Positions 35,427 to 47,000 of a DNA stretch of 64,000 nt are shown here, in pieces. Origin of the DNA: Naematelia aurantialba (taxonomy: Eukaryota > Basidiomycota > Tremellomycetes > Tremellales > Naemateliaceae); the NCBI GenBank assembly GCA_021527695.1, contig JAKFAO010000006.1, positions 186,001 to 250,000 on the forward strand, read 5' to 3'. Both the position numbers and the translations under genes were made by a program. The notes under the pieces were generated by a model that was given only the letters and a program-made list of their open reading frames with translations, was not told where the DNA came from and made no database searches. Position 1 is the stretch's first letter; the number at the start of each line of letters is the position of its first letter.

Positions 35427-35750
35427 ATGCCAAACTCGAGTGATAGACAACGCCTGCTGCGAAAAATCGAGCATGAAATCGACCAGTTGTCGCCAACGAT
35501 CGCCTGGAAACCTGTCCGTCTCCGTCTCAAGTACCTGCTCGCTTTTCATGCCCGTATCAGCCGTGAACGTTATCTAGACCGCCCAGGGACATACCAACAC
35601 CATAATCTCTCTCTGGACAACTCATATCGCTTCCCACAGGCACCTACTGTTACGGCCGTGTCTCTGATGATTCGACAGAGGAAACGGGTAATCGGGCGAT
35701 TCGACTATACCGAAATAGTCTCGAACCGGAAGCGGAAGGCTTTCGGCTGA
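35427..35750 (+). CDS. Small frame inside the Harbinger element, 107 aa
   Basis: Runs from the ATG at 35427 to the stop at 35750. It starts MPNSSDRQRLLRKIEHEIDQ, a charged helix, and ends in a basic segment (RKRKAF). Not recognised. It may be an N-terminal extension of the transposase reached by splicing, or a separate accessory protein. The spacer 35751-36121 is AT-rich with many tcgag-containing repeats and shows no coding signal. Confidence 0.4.
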   Translation: MPNSSDRQRLLRKIEHEIDQLSPTIAWKPVRLRLKYLLAFHARISRERYLDRPGTYQHHNLSLDNSYRFPQAPTVTAVSLMIRQRKRVIGRFDYTEIVSNRKRKAFG

Positions 35751-36121
35751 AGATTTGTCAAACTATCGACAATCGAGGTGAATCGAGGAAATCGAAATGA
35801 TATCGAGAGTAACATACGAGTTTTGATCCCTGGGGGGATCAAGGCAGATCTATCTACTTATATATTGCAGCATCTTATCTATTTCCAATGCTGTTGTTGC
35901 CAATAGAATCACCTATTTCCAATATTATTACTAAGCATCAATTCGAGGTTTTCGAGGAGGTTGAATTGAGGAATCGAGAGTAAACGAGTGACGAAGTAAG
36001 TTATTGAGATTTGAATGAGTGACAAAGAGAGTGTCGAGGTGATTCAAGTAATAATTGAGATAGATCGAGAGGTTGAAAAGTAAGTCGAGAGTATTCGAGG
36101 TAAATCGAGGTGAGTCGGGTC

Positions 36122-37252
36122 ATGACACCTACAGCCCATAAACACCTTCTCCGAGTCTCTCAAAGTGAACTCGCTCGTCTTATCAACCTTTTTGGAGGTG
36201 ATGACGTCTTTGTATCACGAGGGACGAAGCCCCAGGCCCCTGTAAAGCTTCAAATGGGAGTATTCCTCCATCGCATGGCCCACGGGCATGATATTGGATC
36301 CATCGCCACGAGATTTGGCCTCTCAGGTGAGTTTCCCTTCCACCTCACTTGCTCACCTTGTAGTCGGGAATGTAACCCATTTCACCGATAGATGCCTCAT
36401 CGCAATCAATCGACAGCGCCATCGATACCTCTCCTGGCCCACAGCAGAGCGGCGAGAGCAGATCAAGCAGTTCTATGAGGGAAAGTATCATATTCCCGAC
36501 TGTGTTGGCTTTATAGATGGCACTCATATCAACCTCGATCGAGCACCGTCTAAATCGCGTACCGAGGCCGCAGCCTTTCACTCAAGGAAAGAGAGGTATG
36601 GGATGCTTCTCCTGGCTGTGGTAGATGATGCCAAACGCTTTACATACCTGCATCATGGTTACTCGGCGAGATCGAGCGACATGCGTGCCCAGAGGGCATC
36701 TAGGTTACATACCAACCCCGCCGAGCATTTCTCTCATGGGGAATACGTGCTAGGTGATGCTGGGTTCCTCTGTTCGACTCACATTATCCCCATGTACCGC
36801 AAGAGCATTGGAGAGGCAGAGTTGACAGGTCATCGAGTGAGTTCATTGATCTCTCAAACTTTCGCCACTTTAGACTCATTTTCTAGTTATACTTCAACAA
36901 GAAGGTTTCAGGAGCCCGGGTCGATGTTGAGCATGCTTTTGGGATCCTCAAGGGTCGATGGAACATCCTCCGGAGTGCTCGATTACGCATGAAGACCGAC
37001 AGGGACGATCAAAGAACGATTCTTGTCATGGTGGCATGCTGCGTCCTCCATAATCTCCTCATTACTACAGCTCGAGACTGTATGGACGAAGCAGAGTTTC
37101 AGGAGATCATGCGGCATGAGGACATATACAGGAGACGGCGAGTATGCCTGGCTCGAGACGAGAACTTGCCAGAGCAGGTGAGGCGTAGAGACGATCTATG
37201 GCGGGCAATGGTTGAGATTGACCCGGATCCCGTTCATATGGAGGTCTGGTGA
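36122..37252 (+). CDS. Harbinger transposase (DDE_Tnp_4, HARBI1-like)
   Basis: Nuclease that cuts and integrates the element. Exons 36122-36326, 36364-36836, 36887-37252; 347 aa, normal for the family. An N-terminal helical region (QMGVFLHRMAHGHDIGSIAT) leads into the DDE domain: first Asp in CVGFIDGTHINLD, second Asp in YVLGDAGFLCST, and the Glu in RVDVEHAFGILKGRW. CCVLH follows near the end. All three catalytic positions are present and the frame is unbroken, so the enzyme could be active. The ATG at 36122 is the first in frame after an upstream GTG. Confidence 0.9.
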
Positions 37253-37285
37253 GGTGAGTACATGCTCTTACATGGCCATACTACA

Positions 37286-38648
37286 TTATTCATGCACCTG
37301 GTACCGTCTCTCTGCTTCCTCCAAGGCTAAATCAAAGTCTAAGGCGGGATCTCGACGGCATCTCGCCTCTGCAACTTTCAAGGCCATCTCTCTCCCTCTC
37401 TGCTTCTTCTCCTCCTCTAAACGCTCTCTCTCAAGTCTCAGCTTCTCCTCACGGTACCTGCGAGTGCTCTCCTCTGCAGATTCGCTCTGCTTGAGGCGTT
37501 TCCCTCGATATTCGTCTTCTTTCGAGACAAGAGACGCCATTTCCGTCTCAAAGGCATGATCGTGCCTTCTTCGTCTCCCTATGGCCCATAAGTCATGCTA
37601 TGATGCTCAACTCACCATGATGGATGTCATTAATGCTCCCTGAGGCTCGGGAGCCTTGAGAACGGCTCGATGCTCGACTCCCTCCCCTTCCTCGTGACTG
37701 TGAGGGATTCACCTGTATCCCCGTCTCTTCCCTGTCTTCCTCGTCCTCTCTATCGTCTTCTAAGTCTTCCTCTACGTCTTCCTCATCTGTGGGCCATGCA
37801 GGAGTGCCTCGAGATGGAGTTTGAAAGGCTGCGAGGACGGGATTGTTCTCATGAATGGTATCTCCTCGATATGCTCGAGTTCCGCCGTCTCCCTCGGCAA
37901 ATATGCTCCTGAGACGCTCGAAATGAGGGCATTTAGCCTCGCACTCGGCTGTATATCATGAGCAACTCTCATGAGACTCATACATGCTCTCAAATGCTCA
38001 CCCATCACGTCCTGGGTGACTCTGTCGCGATCTGCCTCGGAGGCGTCTTGTATAGCCTTTCCTCCATCCCCATTGCCTGTATTTGACAGCCAGTCATCAA
38101 CCTGTCCCCATGTAGCATGGATCTTGTTCATCTGTCTCAAGGGAGAGAGAAAGAGAGAGCCCATAAGCTAAGTTACATCGAGATACAGGGAGAGAACTCA
38201 CTTTGGTTTGACAGGCCGCCCAACCTCTCTGCGTCGGGCAATAATGGCTCTTAAGCCATTCCTCACACATCTTGGCTCCCTTGGTCTGCGATGAGCCTCT
38301 TGCACCACCTTTAAAGAGAGCCCAGTTGCCTGGGAACTCCATCCATTGAAGAAGCAGTTCATATGAGCACGGCGAGTCGAGAGTTGCGTCGTTGTCCCAA
38401 TCTTTCCTACTAGGCACCCAATATGGCCGTCCCTGAGGGTTAAGTAGAGCCCTACTACGTGTGCCAAGTGCCTGGGAAGAGCCTGTAGATCGAAATGCAG
38501 GTATAGGAGGTCGAGATTGAGATGTGAGAGGAGTTGAAGAAGGAGAAGGTTGAGAGAGTTCGGGCGGGACACTGGTTGAAGCAAACGGGGCGATCAAGGT
38601 ATCATAAGAAAGCCCTGCTCGAGCTGCAGCTGATGGTCTAGGCGGCAT
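37286..38648 (-). CDS. Harbinger Myb/SANT-like DNA-binding protein
   Basis: Second protein typical of PIF/Harbinger elements; in other systems the partner binds the transposase and the element ends. Exons: 38202-38648, 38002-38131, 37616-37948, 37286-37578; 400 aa. After a Ser/Pro-rich leader comes a trihelix/Myb-like block with regularly spaced Trp (SRKDWDND, LLLQWMEFPGNWALF, QTKMNKIHATWGQVDDWL). CEAKCPHFERLRSIF matches the family's 'CP-x-FERLR' block. An acidic linker and a Lys/Glu-rich coiled coil (RYREEKLRLERERLEEEKKQ) end the protein. The donor at 38001 (GTGAGC) is required to reach the CPHFERLR frame. Intact. Confidence 0.82.
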
Positions 38649-38800
38649 ATCAATTGGTGGCCTGTAGCCTGAGCAATATGTAATCGTAAGACAATGTCAT
38701 ACATGAAAGATGGAGAAGACGTGTTTCGATTTACGATTTCAAAATTACCGCTTTGGGTAATATTGCGATTTCATCGCATGCTTACGTAAGCCATTTCGTC

Positions 38801-38816
38801 GCAATTGACTACCCCT
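38801..38816 (-). repeat. Right terminal inverted repeat
   Basis: GCAATTGACTACCCCT, reverse complement of the left end; followed by AAT, the putative target duplication. Confidence 0.93.
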
Positions 38817-39150
38817 AATACGAACCAACTTTTCCGGACAAGCCGAAGATAGCGATATCTATTTATTCCCCCATTTAACAACCGGATATGCAGTGGATGA
38901 TACTACTGTATCACATGGTGATCACCAGCTAGCCAGTGAGCTGAACAAACTACTCCGGCCACTACCTCGCGCACCCCTCACGCCTGCAGTACGACGCACA
39001 TGAGCCTTCATAGCACCAATGAGAGAGGCTTTCAAACCTGACAGCATCACTGCCACGGGGCCGCCAAGGGCCCCACGAGAGGTTCGTGGCATGGGCGTCC
39101 TGAAGCGACAGCCATCAGCGCCCGAAACCCAACTTCAGCTTGAGAATCTA
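38817..39150. other. Right flank of the transposon
   Basis: No gene seen. This sequence was presumably contiguous with the URA4 upstream region before insertion. Confidence 0.35.
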
Positions 39151-39151
39151 C

Positions 39152-39830
39152 CTACGACGAGGTGGCGCAGATGATGAAGTCTGCAATTTGTTGTCTGTAG
39201 GCGCGTGAGTGAAACGCAGCATGCGCCGCTTCGTCCAGCCTTGAAAAGTCGTCTCTCAACTCGCCACTCGCCACGCACTCGTGCAGCCCGATGCAGAAGG
39301 TATACGTCAAGTCTTCCGTCCGAGCTCCCCAGCTCAACCGCCAATGGCCGATGCGCAGCCTGGAGTCGTGACGCGTGATGAGACCGACGCTCCACCCGGT
39401 TCTGTCCGCATCGGTGTGTAGGAAAGCAGCTCCTGATCGTCCGCCCGGGACACCGAGATTGAGCGACGTTGATCGACTTGCTGATGTGGCCATGCTGCAG
39501 GTGTCACCCACAGGTCGAAGTTTTCGGTTGACAATACCGTGAGCGTCAGTTAACCAGCCGAGCATTCCATATACCCACATGACTGAGGCGCGCCGAAGCC
39601 TCGCGCGCCAACTTTTCGGTCCGAAGGAAGGCTAGGTGAGAAACATCCAGATTAGGAAGGCGAGACGGAGTAAGCGATGCTGCGTGTGTAGCCACCCGAT
39701 GTCTAAACTCCGCCGACTCGTCTGCGTGCACGCTTGACTGGTCGATTATACCCCTCAGCTTGGCGTTTTTGTTGGTGATGAACTTGAGATACAAGGTTCC
39801 AAACGCCCTCAGAGTACCACCCTGATGGTC
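39152..39830 (-). pseudogene. Possible gene fragment between transposon and the next gene
   Basis: Two adjacent minus-strand frames read like protein: an upstream one with LYLKFITNKNAKLRGIID, and a downstream one with HWRLSWGARTEDLTYTFCIG that ends ATSS at 39152. They can be joined by an intron from about 39583 to 39484 (GTATAT...ATCAG). No in-frame ATG was found at the 5' side, and a plus-strand gene begins about 200 bp away. It may be a remnant, a gene with an unfound short first exon, or chance. No domain recognised. Confidence 0.3.
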
Positions 39831-40042
39831 AAGACCACTGGATGTCGCGTCTCACTGTGCTCGATAACTGCCACGCTCGCCAACCTGCTACACAGCTACC
39901 CGTCGAGTGCTGCCTGTTCAAGTGGCGAATTCATTGAATGGAGATCCCCCCCGTCGTCATCCGGGGTCCCCGCAAACAACGCGTTGCGTGCGTTCGAAGC
40001 AGCTCGGTTTTACTTCGTTGTCCTGCTCCCCCTGCCCCCGGC

Positions 40043-41538
40043 ATGTCTCTCGACCACAGACCAGCGTCTTTGGCATTCCCAGCACCGCCCAGTACGCACC
40101 ACCTGGTTCCGTCGTCCCGCTCGCCACGGCTGCCTTCTTCCCCTGTCCTCCTCCAGCCGCTACCTCCAGCGAACACCCTACACCGCGAGTCGCTGGCTCA
40201 GTCCGAGCTGGAGCTTGACCGGCAGACGCGGCAGCTGCAGCGGGAGCGCGAGCTCGCCGACGCACTGCAGGAGCAGCAGTGGGAGATCCAGCGCCTGTCC
40301 GCCCGCAAGGAGATTGGCAGTGACTTTGTGCGCCGTGCCGCTGGCTCGGAGGAACACGGCAAGGGGAAAGGCAAGGAGAACGACGGCGAGAGCAAGCCGT
40401 TCTCAAGGCCGCCGCAGGCGTACGAGCTGTATCAGGCTATCGATAAGCATGATATTGACTTTATCATGCGGGTGCGAGACCACGCGTTTGGGCTGTTGCT
40501 CGCGAAGAACGCCGGCGAGTTTCCTATCGTCTACGCGGCCAGGATCGGCGACAGTCACAGAGATATCGTGATTCTCCTGATCGGCGCTTTGTCCAGGTAC
40601 GTGCCTGATACTCTTCTGCAAGTCCCCCAGAGCTGACCGTAAGTCAGATATGTCAACCAGCTGGAAGAAGACGATTTCGCCAAGAAAGAGACCCGCAACA
40701 CGCTCAAGGCGTTACGCTCCAACGTACGTATCGGTGTCGTCGAGGCAACCCTCCCCTCCCCCCCTTCCCTCTGCTCATTCCTTCCGAATCGCAGCTGAAG
40801 CACTCAGCTCAAGCTAGCGATCGATAACGCCCTCCTCCCATCCCACTCGACACACCTGCTCTCCTCATACCTCCAAGTCCTGATCATGTCAGAAGGCGAC
40901 TCGTGGCTGCACAAAGCAACGTACGATGTCTCCTTGCTCGTTCGGGCGCCGGGGGAGCGGCCGGTCGCCTCGGCTGAAGAGATGGTACGGCGTTTCTGCA
41001 CCAAGGAGCTGCGTGGCGTAGGTGTCGGCGGAGTGGAGGAGTACATCGCCAACGCCGCGCTGGATCTGGTTATCATGGCTGTCTGGTCGGTGGCCGCCCA
41101 GCAGATGCAGGTCGACGCTTTGCCGGTATGTCTGGTCATTCATTGGGTTCTTCTCCACCCACGTCCTTCTCCAACCAATCCTTCTTCGCCAACGTCCTTC
41201 TTCGCCAACGTCCTTCTTCGCCAACGTCCTTCTCCATCCACGCCCTCCTCGTATACTCGTATATCTCGTCCTTCTGCCTCAACCAACAGAGTTGCGATCC
41301 ATCAGCCCTGCAAAATACGAGATAGGAGCTAACGAGACAGACACACACCTTCGCGCGGGACACGCGGACGTGGCAGATGCTCAAAGAAGCTACAGAGGAA
41401 CATCGTGGTAAACTCCACAAAATCAGCCCGAGGATCCGCAGGCTGGTGGACGTCTTGCTGGACCGGGCGGGGGACAGCAAGAAGAGTATCCCCGGCCGGC
41501 TGAGGGACGTCCAAGAGGTGCTCGATGGCGGGTCATGA
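40043..41538 (+). CDS. Conserved hypothetical protein, 381 aa
   Basis: Exons 40043-40596, 40648-40723, 40808-41125, 41341-41538; 381 aa from the ATG at 40043. An ATG 35 codons upstream (39938) is in frame and cannot be excluded. Residues ~1-50 are Pro/Ser-rich. ELELDRQTRQLQRERELADA starts a coiled coil. The remainder is a helical domain: FGLLLAKNAGEFPIVYAARI, DSHRDIVILLIGALSRYVNQ, LKLAIDNALLPSHSTHLLSS and AEEMVRRFCTKELRGV. I recall similar proteins in other fungi without a function. Intron 3 carries an 18-bp tandem repeat (41185-41235). No signal peptide. Confidence 0.65.
41185..41235. repeat. About 18-bp tandem repeat in intron 3 of the 381-aa gene
   Basis: Three close copies of ttcttcgccaacgtcc. 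Confidence 0.85.
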
Positions 41539-41851
41539 TCTCTACCATTGGAAGCTTCCGTCTGAACCTCCTTGATGCTTTCATCTCAGTAACCATCATA
41601 TCTTCATCTCAACTGTTGTATTGGCATAGCTATGTACAGTATCGTCTCCTCGCTACCTATCGACTATGCGCAATTCTCGCCTCGCGAAGTCTGCATGATG
41701 AGGTTCCCCCTACCCCCATCCCATGTCCCGTTGCTATCTCAGCAATCCTGCTCTTACCTTACCAGTACATCCAAGCGTCACTCTACCAACTTTGTACATC
41801 CTGTATGATATCGTATACACATCGCCATCTCACGACAACGTCGCCAAGAGC

Positions 41852-43415
41852 CTACAGCAGCATTCCTCCGGCTTCCCGATACTTGTCCACTCCCTGTTTG
41901 AGCTGTTCCAAAACGAGAAAGCTATCAGAGTCAACACCAGTTTCTGTGTGCGGGGGCAGAATGAACGATCCGACTTACATGAGGATTGTTCTACATTCCC
42001 ATGAGATGAGCCAGAATTTAATCAGACAATGGAGAATGTACGCACGTAGGCTGTAAACGGGTCCAAGCAGGGACCCATCCCTTGAACATGAACATCGGTC
42101 CTTCGTTCGCCAAACTGTATGGTGAGCCCAGAGAGATTCCATTCATGAGAGTGCTCACGAGGTCCGAATGACAGCGAGAGTTGAAGACGACCCGGGTCCA
42201 TGGGCATTCATGATTCGCGACTTGAGGACGTCGGCTGGTGAGCAGACCGCTGAGACAGAATCAGCTACTCATGCGGAGTATATGAAAGTATTGATAAAGT
42301 TTGCTCACTGGTTGCTACCGTACCCTAAAGCATCATCAGCGAAAAGGAAATAGCAGAAGGAGAACGTACCGCTCCAAGCGAAGCGACGAAATGCAGGACG
42401 GGACCATCATCCATGAGCTTGTTTCTGATGAGCTCCCTCTTGAACCAATCATAGCTTGCTCGTTTCAGCTCAACCTGCCCGGCTCTCCAACCATTGAAGT
42501 TATCGCCACTCACCTAGCCAGCTGGGACATGTTCATCAAGACGGCCCGAAAGGCGTTTGGGACAATACCACGCGTCCAGCTTGAGAAGCCTTCGTCGCGG
42601 GTCATTCGGTAGAGACCTTGTACCGAGTTGCGATAATTGTATCTTTCTTTCAATTGTCAGGCAGGGAAACAAACAGGAGGGCTGCACCAGGCATACTTTC
42701 AGGTGGCTTTGCCTTATCGGCTTGCATCCGCACCATCATGAGCTCTGCGGGGTTGCCTATGATACCCGCTACACCGCCAGCGATAGAACCAGCGAGGGCC
42801 ATCTTATAAGCTGGGGGTGGACCTGGGCCTGGAACAGAGTGTCAACCTCTCGACCTCTCGCCGTGAGCGGCACAGTCCAGAGTAGGTTTGATAAGTGGTG
42901 ACTCACCAGTATGTACGGCGCCCTTCGCCCAATCATACACGGCAAAGCGCATCATCGAGTACGTCATCTGCCTCAGCAGTGTTCCTGTCAGGCCGTCGAA
43001 CAAGCCTCGAATGCCTGTGTCTCACTTGAGTTCTCTCATCTTCCCACTCTCGAGTGGACACAGATGGTGGAAGTGTACACACCGTTTGCTGCAACAGTTT
43101 TTCGAATCGACTGTATCATGCCCCTGTCACCTGAGGTCTGAAGCCGGACCTTGGTGAGGTCGAGGGGATGTGTGATGGACGCTGCTATAGATGCCGCAAC
43201 GCCTATATGTCGCCAATTTGACAGCGAGAACAGCACACGCACGGCATAACAGAAACAAAGCACAATGTTCAGCAGAGAACCGAACCGCAACAGGAGAGCT
43301 ACATACCTCCCAGCCAGAAAGGGTGCGGTTTCTTGACCCTCGTCTTGACGGGGTTCCCACTCGGTGGGTTCACTATCCCCGGTTCGGGACCCGTCCGCGG
43401 AAACGGCCTCGACAT
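41852..43415 (-). CDS. DIC1: Mitochondrial dicarboxylate carrier, DIC1-like
   Basis: SLC25-type inner-membrane exchanger of malate/succinate for phosphate. Three carrier repeats are visible by their signature: PLDLTKVRLQT (repeat 1), GNPAELMMVRMQADKAKPP (repeat 2) and SPADVLKSRIMNA (repeat 3). The C-terminal block PTTILIFLVLEQL is typical of DIC1. The ATG is at 43415 (MSRPFPRTGP); first exons 43307-43415 and 43083-43202. Many short introns follow. Near the 3' end a 12-nt micro-exon (41979-41990) lies between introns 41991-42045 and 41922-41978 and is needed to restore the PTTILIF block. The last exon is 41852-41921. Oxaloacetate or 2-oxodicarboxylate carriers are less likely alternatives. Confidence 0.82.
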
Positions 43416-44094
43416 ACTGATGTTACAGCGGCTCCAGCAAAGTTACCTATGAACAGACGAAGCCAGTTCCGCGCCTCAGAGAGGCGGCTGGAAGTTCCTC
43501 TCGAGTGCCGAGGAGTAAGGAAGGATGTAGAGCGGAGGGAGGAGCAAGGAGGGAGGAAGAAGGAAGAAGGGAAGGAGCAAGGAAAGAAGTTAGGTTCCCC
43601 ATGGGGATACGACTCTCTCGGCTGGCCGAGTAGCCGCGATCCAGCCGGAATACCCGATCAACGTGATAATCTTTGTTTGTATTGTCTGTTTGGGATCATC
43701 GCTGCAACGATGGAGACCTCTGAAGCGGGCAAAAGTTTAGGAGGGAGCGCTCGGGACGAACGCACGAGAGGGCTGTTGGCCTACATATTCATGCATATGT
43801 GCAGCTGTCCGAATCCGCTCGGTCCTAACCGCCATCACAGACGACGCACGGCCTTGCCTGGCTAGCCTCGCGCGAGTGCTTCTCTCCCCTCCCAAACACT
43901 CGGCACGACCGGTGTATAATACAGTTTCATACGGCACGGGAGCGAGCAGACTCGACTACTGTACTGGCACTTGCACAATTATACGACCAACCCGGTGGGG
44001 ATAACCTTTACCATAACCCTGTTGTAAAGTCTACACGAATATCCTAAAGCTCCGACGGCACCTGGCACTTGTTCTACTGCACCCTCCAAAGCTT
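43416..44094. other. Intergenic / DIC1 promoter region
   Basis: Between the DIC1 start and the ABC transporter stop, both minus strand. A purine-rich tract lies at 43520-43590. No gene seen. Confidence 0.4.
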
Positions 44095-47000
44095 CTACTG
44101 CACCCTCGAAAGATTCTGCATATGCACCAGTTCGTACTGTTACCGTCAGCTCTGCTTAGATCTGCGCTCTGGCCTGGCTCTGCGGACATGGAAAGGGGAG
44201 GACAACGGCAGCATATTGACAGCTGGGGAGGGTGACGGCTGAGTGTTGAGGTATTCGAACAAGGGCCAGAGAAGAACGACAGCCGAATGTCACTCACGTA
44301 ATTGCCCCTCTTCGCAAGCAACTCTGCATGCGTGCCCTTCTCCGCCACTCGCCCCTCTGCAAAGCAGTATATGATATCTGCTTTCTGGATGGTCGACAAC
44401 CGATGCGCAATGGCGATCGTCGTTCGGCCCTTTGCTGCGCGGTCCAACGCGTCCTGCACGACCCGCTCCGACTGGCTGTCGAGGGCCGACGTCGCTTCGT
44501 CCAGTAAGAGCACTTTGGGATTCCGTATCAGGGCGCGGGCAATGGCGATACGCTGCTTCTGCCCGCCGGAAAGCTGGCTGCCCTTGCCTCCGACTTGGGT
44601 CTCCAAGCCATCGGGCAGCGACATGACAAAGTCGTACTGTCTCCTGTCAGCCCCGATCCATAACATGGAGTCGATTCGATAGGATCTAAAGCTCAGACAA
44701 AACACAGCCAACACCGAGAGAGCAGTACCACTCGCTCTCACACCCACACGACCAAACACATAGGCAGGACAGAGACACTGACGATATTGGCGTTCTTGCA
44801 TGCTTGAATGATCTCCTCCTCGGTGACCTCGTCCATCGGCTTGTTGGCGCCGAGAAGAATGTTGAACCGCACAGTACCAGCGTACAGCGTAGGTTCCTGC
44901 GAGACCAGCGCCATTTCAGAGCGGTACGATTGGGGGTTGAGCTCGCGGACGTCCACGCCGTCTAGCGTGACACGCCCAATGAGGGGATCGTAGAACCGCT
45001 CAATCATCTGGATAGTCGTCGATTTACCACATCCCGAAGGGCCAACCAACGCCACACTGCGCCCGTCAGCTATCGAGTCGGCATAGTACGCGCAGCGAGC
45101 AACTGACTAGGTGCCGGGCGGCACGTCCAAAGTAAGATCACGGAGGACCTTGACACCAGGCCGAGTGGGGTACCTAAAGTGGATGCCCTCCAATCGGATG
45201 TGGCCCTTGACCTCGTTGGGGTCGAGGTAGATCCCCTCGGTGGACATCTGATCAACTTCGGGCTTGTAGTCGATAAGACGGAAGATACTGTCCGCAGCCG
45301 AGTTGGCCTTGGAAGCATCGGGCACAAATGTGAAGACGTTGCCGGCTTGGATCGATGCGAAGATCTGCCCTGCTCAGCGAAACGGAACACGTCATGATGG
45401 CCGAGCGGAAATACTCACGACCGAATTGAGGACGGTGAAGAATGACTCGGTCTCGTATCTGCCCGAGATGATCCAGAGGGCACCAACGTAAAATACAAGG
45501 GCAATGATCAGGAAACTGACGCCTTGACTTGCCGCATACAGACACTGCGAACTGACGGACGACCGGCTGTGGGAGATCACGTCAGAACCATAACGCCATA
45601 CTCAGCTGTGACTTACATGGAAGCCTTGAGTGGTCCCTCGAGTGCGATCGAGTACAGGCGATCCACATCGTCTTCCCTCGTCAGACTTGCAACAGTGCGC
45701 ACAGCACCAGCCGCCTCGGACGCCATCTGAGCCGACTGAGCATGGATCTTCTTCATCTTTTGATCCTTGAGGACGACCACCTTCAGGCGGATATATCCTC
45801 CAGACACCAATAGCGGAATACAAGCAATGCCAATGAGTGCGAGGAGCGGGCCATAAGCGAGACCAATGACGCAACCGCCAATGAGGGTCGCGATGGCCTG
45901 AATGATCGTACCCATGGTGGTCCCGAAGAGGCCTTGAACGCGCTGAGGCAAGTCGGAGAGATCAGAAGTGACGGCTCCGGTCTGCAAATCGTAAGTATAG
46001 TATAGCCTGTAGCTAGCAAACTCTTACGCACAGAGTGCTTGTCCTCGTCAAACCACTGGATATCGTGGCGCATAGTAGCCGCAAAGATCATGGATCTAAG
46101 CTTGCCGGACAACGCCCAGCCGGAACCCGAGAATCCACTGATCTGCACGAGGATGGCAATCATAGCCAGCACAGACGTGATAAAGTAATACCTCCTGCAT
46201 GATTTCAGCATTGTCGACGAATCGCCACCTGGCTTCACCGCGAGCATCTCAACTCACGCTTTCAACGTCAATTGATGCCTCAGCTCTTCCGTGTCCTGGA
46301 TCTGGAAACTCGCAATCGCCTTTGCAAACAAGATAGACAGCGCGGGATATACCATACCCGCACATACTGCGCCAATGAATCCTGTGATATACAGCCATTT
46401 CTGGTCCTTGTTGATCCTGAGCAGACGGGCGTACATCTTGAAAACATGAGTGGGAACCTTGTCGTCGTCGTCATCATCGGCCTGTCGCTTCGCCTGGATA
46501 TCGTGCACGGCAGCGCTGGCAAGCGAGCGACCGGTCGCAGCACGTAGCAAGCCGTGGAACTTTTCGGAAACGGGCGAGTCCGGGGGCAGCCGATTCAGCG
46601 CCTCGTCGGAAGCGCTGGCTCCCTGGTCGTCTCCGGCTACGGCCACTGCGGCGACCTCACTGACTTTCTGGTTCAGCACCAGCTGTGCATACGGTCCAGA
46701 TTCGTTGGCAAGGAGCGAGTAGTGCGTGCCCTCCTCGAGAATCTCGCCGCCTCCCATGACGAGGATCTTGTTGGCGTCCTTGATGGTGGATAGTCGGTGA
46801 GCGATTGTGATTGTCGTTCGGCCCTTGGACGCGTTGTCCAAAGCATCTTGGACGATGCCTTCGGATTGAGTGTCCAGTGCTGAAGTAGCCTCGTCGAGCA
46901 GCAGGATGCGGGGATCCGAGACAATGGCTCGAGCAATGGCGACACGTTGTTTCTGTCCACCCGAGAGGAGCATGCCTCGCTCGCCCACCATGGTGTCATA

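Larger units (their letters stand above)
35192..38816. mobile_element. PIF/Harbinger DNA transposon, apparently complete
   Basis: 3625 bp bounded by 16-bp perfect terminal inverted repeats (35192-35207 and 38801-38816, AGGGGTAGTCAATTGC outward to inward) and a 3-bp direct duplication AAT (35189-35191, 38817-38819). The boundary could shift by one base, because TAAT flanks both sides in slightly different register. Subterminal regions share ATTACG/TACGTAA motifs on both sides (35250-35300, 38730-38790). It encodes an intact DDE transposase (+) and an intact Myb/SANT-like protein (-), convergently arranged as is usual for this superfamily, plus a third small frame. No internal stop or frameshift was found in the two main genes. 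Confidence 0.92.

Noticed and set aside
37772..38164. Unspliced 130-aa frame in the Harbinger Myb gene
   Set aside because: Splicing the GTGAGC donor at 38001 to 37948 restores the family block CPHFERLRSIF; the unspliced frame lacks it.
39825..40571. 248-aa plus-strand frame overlapping the 381-aa gene
   Set aside because: Different frame from the spliced gene that reads through conserved blocks; composition is Ser/Arg/Cys-rich as in shadow frames.
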